Shown: positions 62,181 to 64,000 of the stretch, in pieces | Position numbering within the stretch: position 1 is the first letter of the stretch | Layout: every line of letters starts with the position of its first letter | Origin: Desulforhabdus amnigena | GTDB lineage: Bacteria; Desulfobacterota; Syntrophobacteria; Syntrophobacterales; Syntrophobacteraceae | Direction of reading: 5' to 3' | Length of the DNA stretch: 64,000 bases | Assembly: GCF_027925305.1 (NCBI RefSeq) | Contig: NZ_BSDR01000001.1 | Location: 399,001-463,000 of the forward strand | Notes under the pieces: model-generated | Told to the model about the DNA's origin: nothing | The model's input: the letters and a program-made list of their open reading frames with translations, nothing else | Databases searched by the model: none | Program-made: the position numbers and the translations under genes

Positions 62181-62256
62181 CTATACTCAGTACGGACAAG
62201 ATCCTGACTTCTTGATGACCCTGCAGAAGTCGGAGTTTCAACTGTTCACAGTATAA
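62181..62256. repeat. Dispersed repeat D, copy 2
   Basis: About 76 bp: TATACTCAGTACGGA, CCTGCAGAAGTC, TTTCAACTGTTCACAGTATAA; matches 45551-45627 over its whole length with scattered differences. It occupies a good part of the 62121-62457 gap, in which no gene is seen. Confidence 0.65.
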
Positions 62257-62457
62257 GCGCTTTAATTCGCCGCATTCAATGGGTAAACCGGTTAGAGATT
62301 GATAATATATTATAAATCAAATAGTTAAGTGCTTTTGTCGTTCGACTGGGCATGTATTGGCAAAAAAGTGTTTGATTGTCTTGTCTTATCGAAGTGTGGC
62401 CGGCTTTGTCATGACCTGTATCCAAAAGATAAGAGCTTTTCATGAAGGAAGGACGTT

Positions 62458-62928
62458 ATGCTGAAAATCAAAATACCGGGTTATGGAATTCTGAATCTCT
62501 CTTCGTTGGTCCTCGACTATAACGGAACCCTGGCTTGCGATGGGCGGCTCATCGAAGGAGTTGACGAGAGAATCAGAATCCTTTCAGAGCAGCTTAGCAT
62601 CCACGTCCTGACTGCAGATACTTTTGGAAGCGTTCGGGATCAATTGGCTGATCTTCCCTGTAAACTTTTTGTGATTCCAGAAGGAGAACAGGACAAAGCC
62701 AAAGCGGATTTTGTTGAATCCCTGGGATCTATGAATTGTGTATGTATTGGAAACGGTCGGAACGATCGATCGATGCTCAAGAACGCTGCCCTGGGAATTG
62801 CCGTTGTGCAAGCAGAGGGGGTTGCTGTCGATGCTCTGCTTGCCGCAGATGTGGCGACCTGTCGGATTGTCGATGCGCTGGATCTTCTTCTACATCCACT
62901 CAGGTTGACTGCGACTTTGAGATTCTGA
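62458..62928 (+). CDS. HAD-superfamily phosphatase-like protein (soluble P-type-ATPase-like)
   Basis: A 156-residue single HAD domain resembling the phosphorylation core of P-type ATPases: LVLDYNGTLACDG (DxNGT at the nucleophile, Asn where Asp is usual), HVLTADTFGSV (motif II Thr), KADFVESLG with a motif III Lys and CIGNGRNDRSMLKNAALGIAVVQAEGVAVDALLAADV (motif IV). Cytosolic; no TM helices, so not a transporter. Starts immediately upstream of the transketolase gene (46-base gap) with GAAGGA about 5 bases before its ATG. Substrate unknown. Confidence 0.86.
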   Translation: MLKIKIPGYGILNLSSLVLDYNGTLACDGRLIEGVDERIRILSEQLSIHVLTADTFGSVRDQLADLPCKLFVIPEGEQDKAKADFVESLGSMNCVCIGNGRNDRSMLKNAALGIAVVQAEGVAVDALLAADVATCRIVDALDLLLHPLRLTATLRF

Positions 62929-62974
62929 GAGAACATGGTCATTCTCTTAAAAAGACATCTTCAAGGAAAAAAAC

Positions 62975-64000
62975 ATGCTGGAGAAAACGAATCTTTTGGA
63001 TGAACTTTGCATCAATACCATACGCACGCTCTGCATGGATGCAGTGCAAAAGGCGAATTCGGGTCATCCGGGTACACCCATGGCCCTGGCACCCCTGGCT
63101 TATGTTTTGTGGACTCAATTTCTGCGTTTCAATCCGGAAAATCCCAAATGGTTCGATCGGGATCGCTTCGTTCTCTCCAATGGGCATGCCTCCATGCTTC
63201 AGTACGCCATGCTTTATCTTACCGGCTATGATCTCTCCCTGGATGACATAGAAAACTTCCGTCAATGGGGAAGCAAAACGCCTGGGCACCCCGAATACGG
63301 TATCACGCCGGGGCTGGAAACAACCACTGGGCCTCTTGGACAGGGTATAATGAACGCGGTTGGAATGGCGATGGCCGAAGCGCATCTCGCAGCGGTTTTC
63401 AATCATGAAGGACATTCCATTGTGGATCATCATACCTACGTTTTCTGCGGGGATGGAGACTTGATGGAAGGCGCGTCCCACGAGGCTGCATCACTAGCGG
63501 GGCATTTTGGACTGGGTAAACTGATTTGTGTCTATGATGACAATCATATCAGCATTGAAGGGCCGACGGATCTTACTTATTCCGACGATGTGGCCGGCCG
63601 CTTCGAGTCATATCACTGGCATGTGCAGGACTTGGGGGATCGTGCGAACGACCTTGTGGCTCTTTTTGAAGCTTTTCATAGGGCTAAGGAGGCGAAAGAC
63701 CGTCCTTCTCTTATCATTCTTCGTTCTCACATCGGCTACGGATCGCCGAATCGACAGGACACCAGGGAAGCCCACGGTGAACCACTGGGCGAGGAAGAAG
63801 TGAAGCTCACCAAGAGGTTCTATGGGTGGCCGGAAGACAAAAAATTTTTCGTTCCCGAAGAAGTGCTTGCGCATATGCACAAGGCGGTAAGTCGAGGCAG
63901 GCGGCTTGAGGGAGAATGGAAGGAAAAATTCGCCGCTTACAGGAAGGTTTATCCTGCAGAAGCGGCGCAATTTGAGGCTGCGTTGGAATGTGATCTTCCT
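62975..64000 (+). CDS. tkt: Transketolase, N-terminal part (runs off the window)
   Basis: 342 codons are present and the frame is open at the right edge. It begins MLEKTNLLDELCINTIRTLC then VQKANSGHPGTPMALAP, VLSNGHASMLQYAMLYLTGYDLS, KTPGHPEYGITPGLETTTGPLGQG and the thiamine-diphosphate motif VFCGDGDLMEGASHEAASLAGH..KLICVYDDNHISIEG, followed by RSHIGYGSPN. Thiamine-dependent two-carbon transfer among sugar phosphates in the pentose phosphate pathway. AAGGAA lies 7 bases before ATG 62975. Probably cotranscribed with the HAD gene. Confidence 0.96.
   Translation, partial: MLEKTNLLDELCINTIRTLCMDAVQKANSGHPGTPMALAPLAYVLWTQFLRFNPENPKWFDRDRFVLSNGHASMLQYAMLYLTGYDLSLDDIENFRQWGSKTPGHPEYGITPGLETTTGPLGQGIMNAVGMAMAEAHLAAVFNHEGHSIVDHHTYVFCGDGDLMEGASHEAASLAGHFGLGKLICVYDDNHISIEGPTDLTYSDDVAGRFESYHWHVQDLGDRANDLVALFEAFHRAKEAKDRPSLIILRSHIGYGSPNRQDTREAHGEPLGEEEVKLTKRFYGWPEDKKFFVPEEVLAHMHKAVSRGRRLEGEWKEKFAAYRKVYPAEAAQFEAALECDLP

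Noticed and set aside
1-64000. tRNA, rRNA, CRISPR arrays, insertion sequences or prophage genes
   Set aside because: No cloverleaf-like T-loop sequences, regularly spaced direct repeats, transposase or integrase frames were seen; not excluded by a covariance-model search.

Overview
The window reads as about 64 kb of chromosome from a strictly anaerobic, metabolically versatile Gram-negative bacterium. The gene set suggests a Desulfobacterota member near the Syntrophobacterales: a B12-dependent class II ribonucleotide reductase, a RACo-type corrinoid-activation ferredoxin, an iron-sulfur class I fumarase, an AmmeMemoRadiSam radical SAM enzyme, a TauE-type anion exporter with a universal-stress partner, and many NtrC-type and PAS/GAF histidine-kinase proteins. 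Taxonomy is inference from gene content and the style of dispersed intergenic repeats. No rRNA, tRNA, CRISPR array, transposase or prophage gene was seen. The window begins inside a peroxiredoxin gene and ends inside a transketolase gene.

Layout. 0-5 kb: peroxiredoxin tail, iron-sulfur flavoprotein, ASKHA/2Fe-2S corrinoid activator, and a DAHP synthase preceded by a previously unlisted Tyr/Phe-rich leader peptide with terminator and antiterminator (a transcription attenuator). 5-10 kb: SppA protease, DEAD-box RNA helicase, sodium:solute symporter with a small membrane partner. 10-18.6 kb: the most system-like block. A minus-strand operon (universal-stress/membrane fusion, TauE exporter, cytidylate-kinase-like/BON protein) sits behind a sigma54-like promoter and three TGTTGCA/TGCAACA palindromes. 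Divergent from it is a Lon protease with a response-regulator receiver domain inserted before its ATPase, and convergent with that is a histidine kinase/NtrC-type regulator pair. 18.9-26 kb: Kup potassium transporter, ABC transporter plus SGNH esterase operon, 2-hydroxyacid dehydrogenase. 26-36.5 kb: phosphofructokinase, a PAS histidine kinase with a decayed ATPase domain, Fe-alcohol dehydrogenase, SDR, TVP38 protein, ribose-5-phosphate isomerase, OYE-type oxidoreductase, fumarase. 36.6-41.3 kb: CHASE kinase, Rcp-type receiver and REC-PAS-GAF kinase operon. 41.8-45.5 kb: three CBS-domain proteins, a THUMP protein and a SagB-type nitroreductase. 45.7-54 kb: deoxyhypusine-synthase-like protein, 5-oxoprolinase PxpBCA, NrdJ, AmrS and glucose-6-phosphate isomerase. 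54-64 kb: GlmS, a phosphotransferase with rifampicin-phosphotransferase-like domain order, rhomboid, XdhC-like protein, an unknown protein, HAD phosphatase and transketolase.

Central carbon genes (pfk, pgi, rpiA, tkt, glmS, fumarase) are dispersed rather than operonic. Several families of short dispersed repeats occupy most longer intergenic gaps: a CCACGGAGACAC hairpin element with terminal inverted repeats (two full copies and one core), a 32-bp element (two copies), a 76-bp element (two copies, both just upstream of minus-strand genes), a GACCGGAACGGTC/A-rich element (three copies) and GTCATTCCGG-type hairpins.
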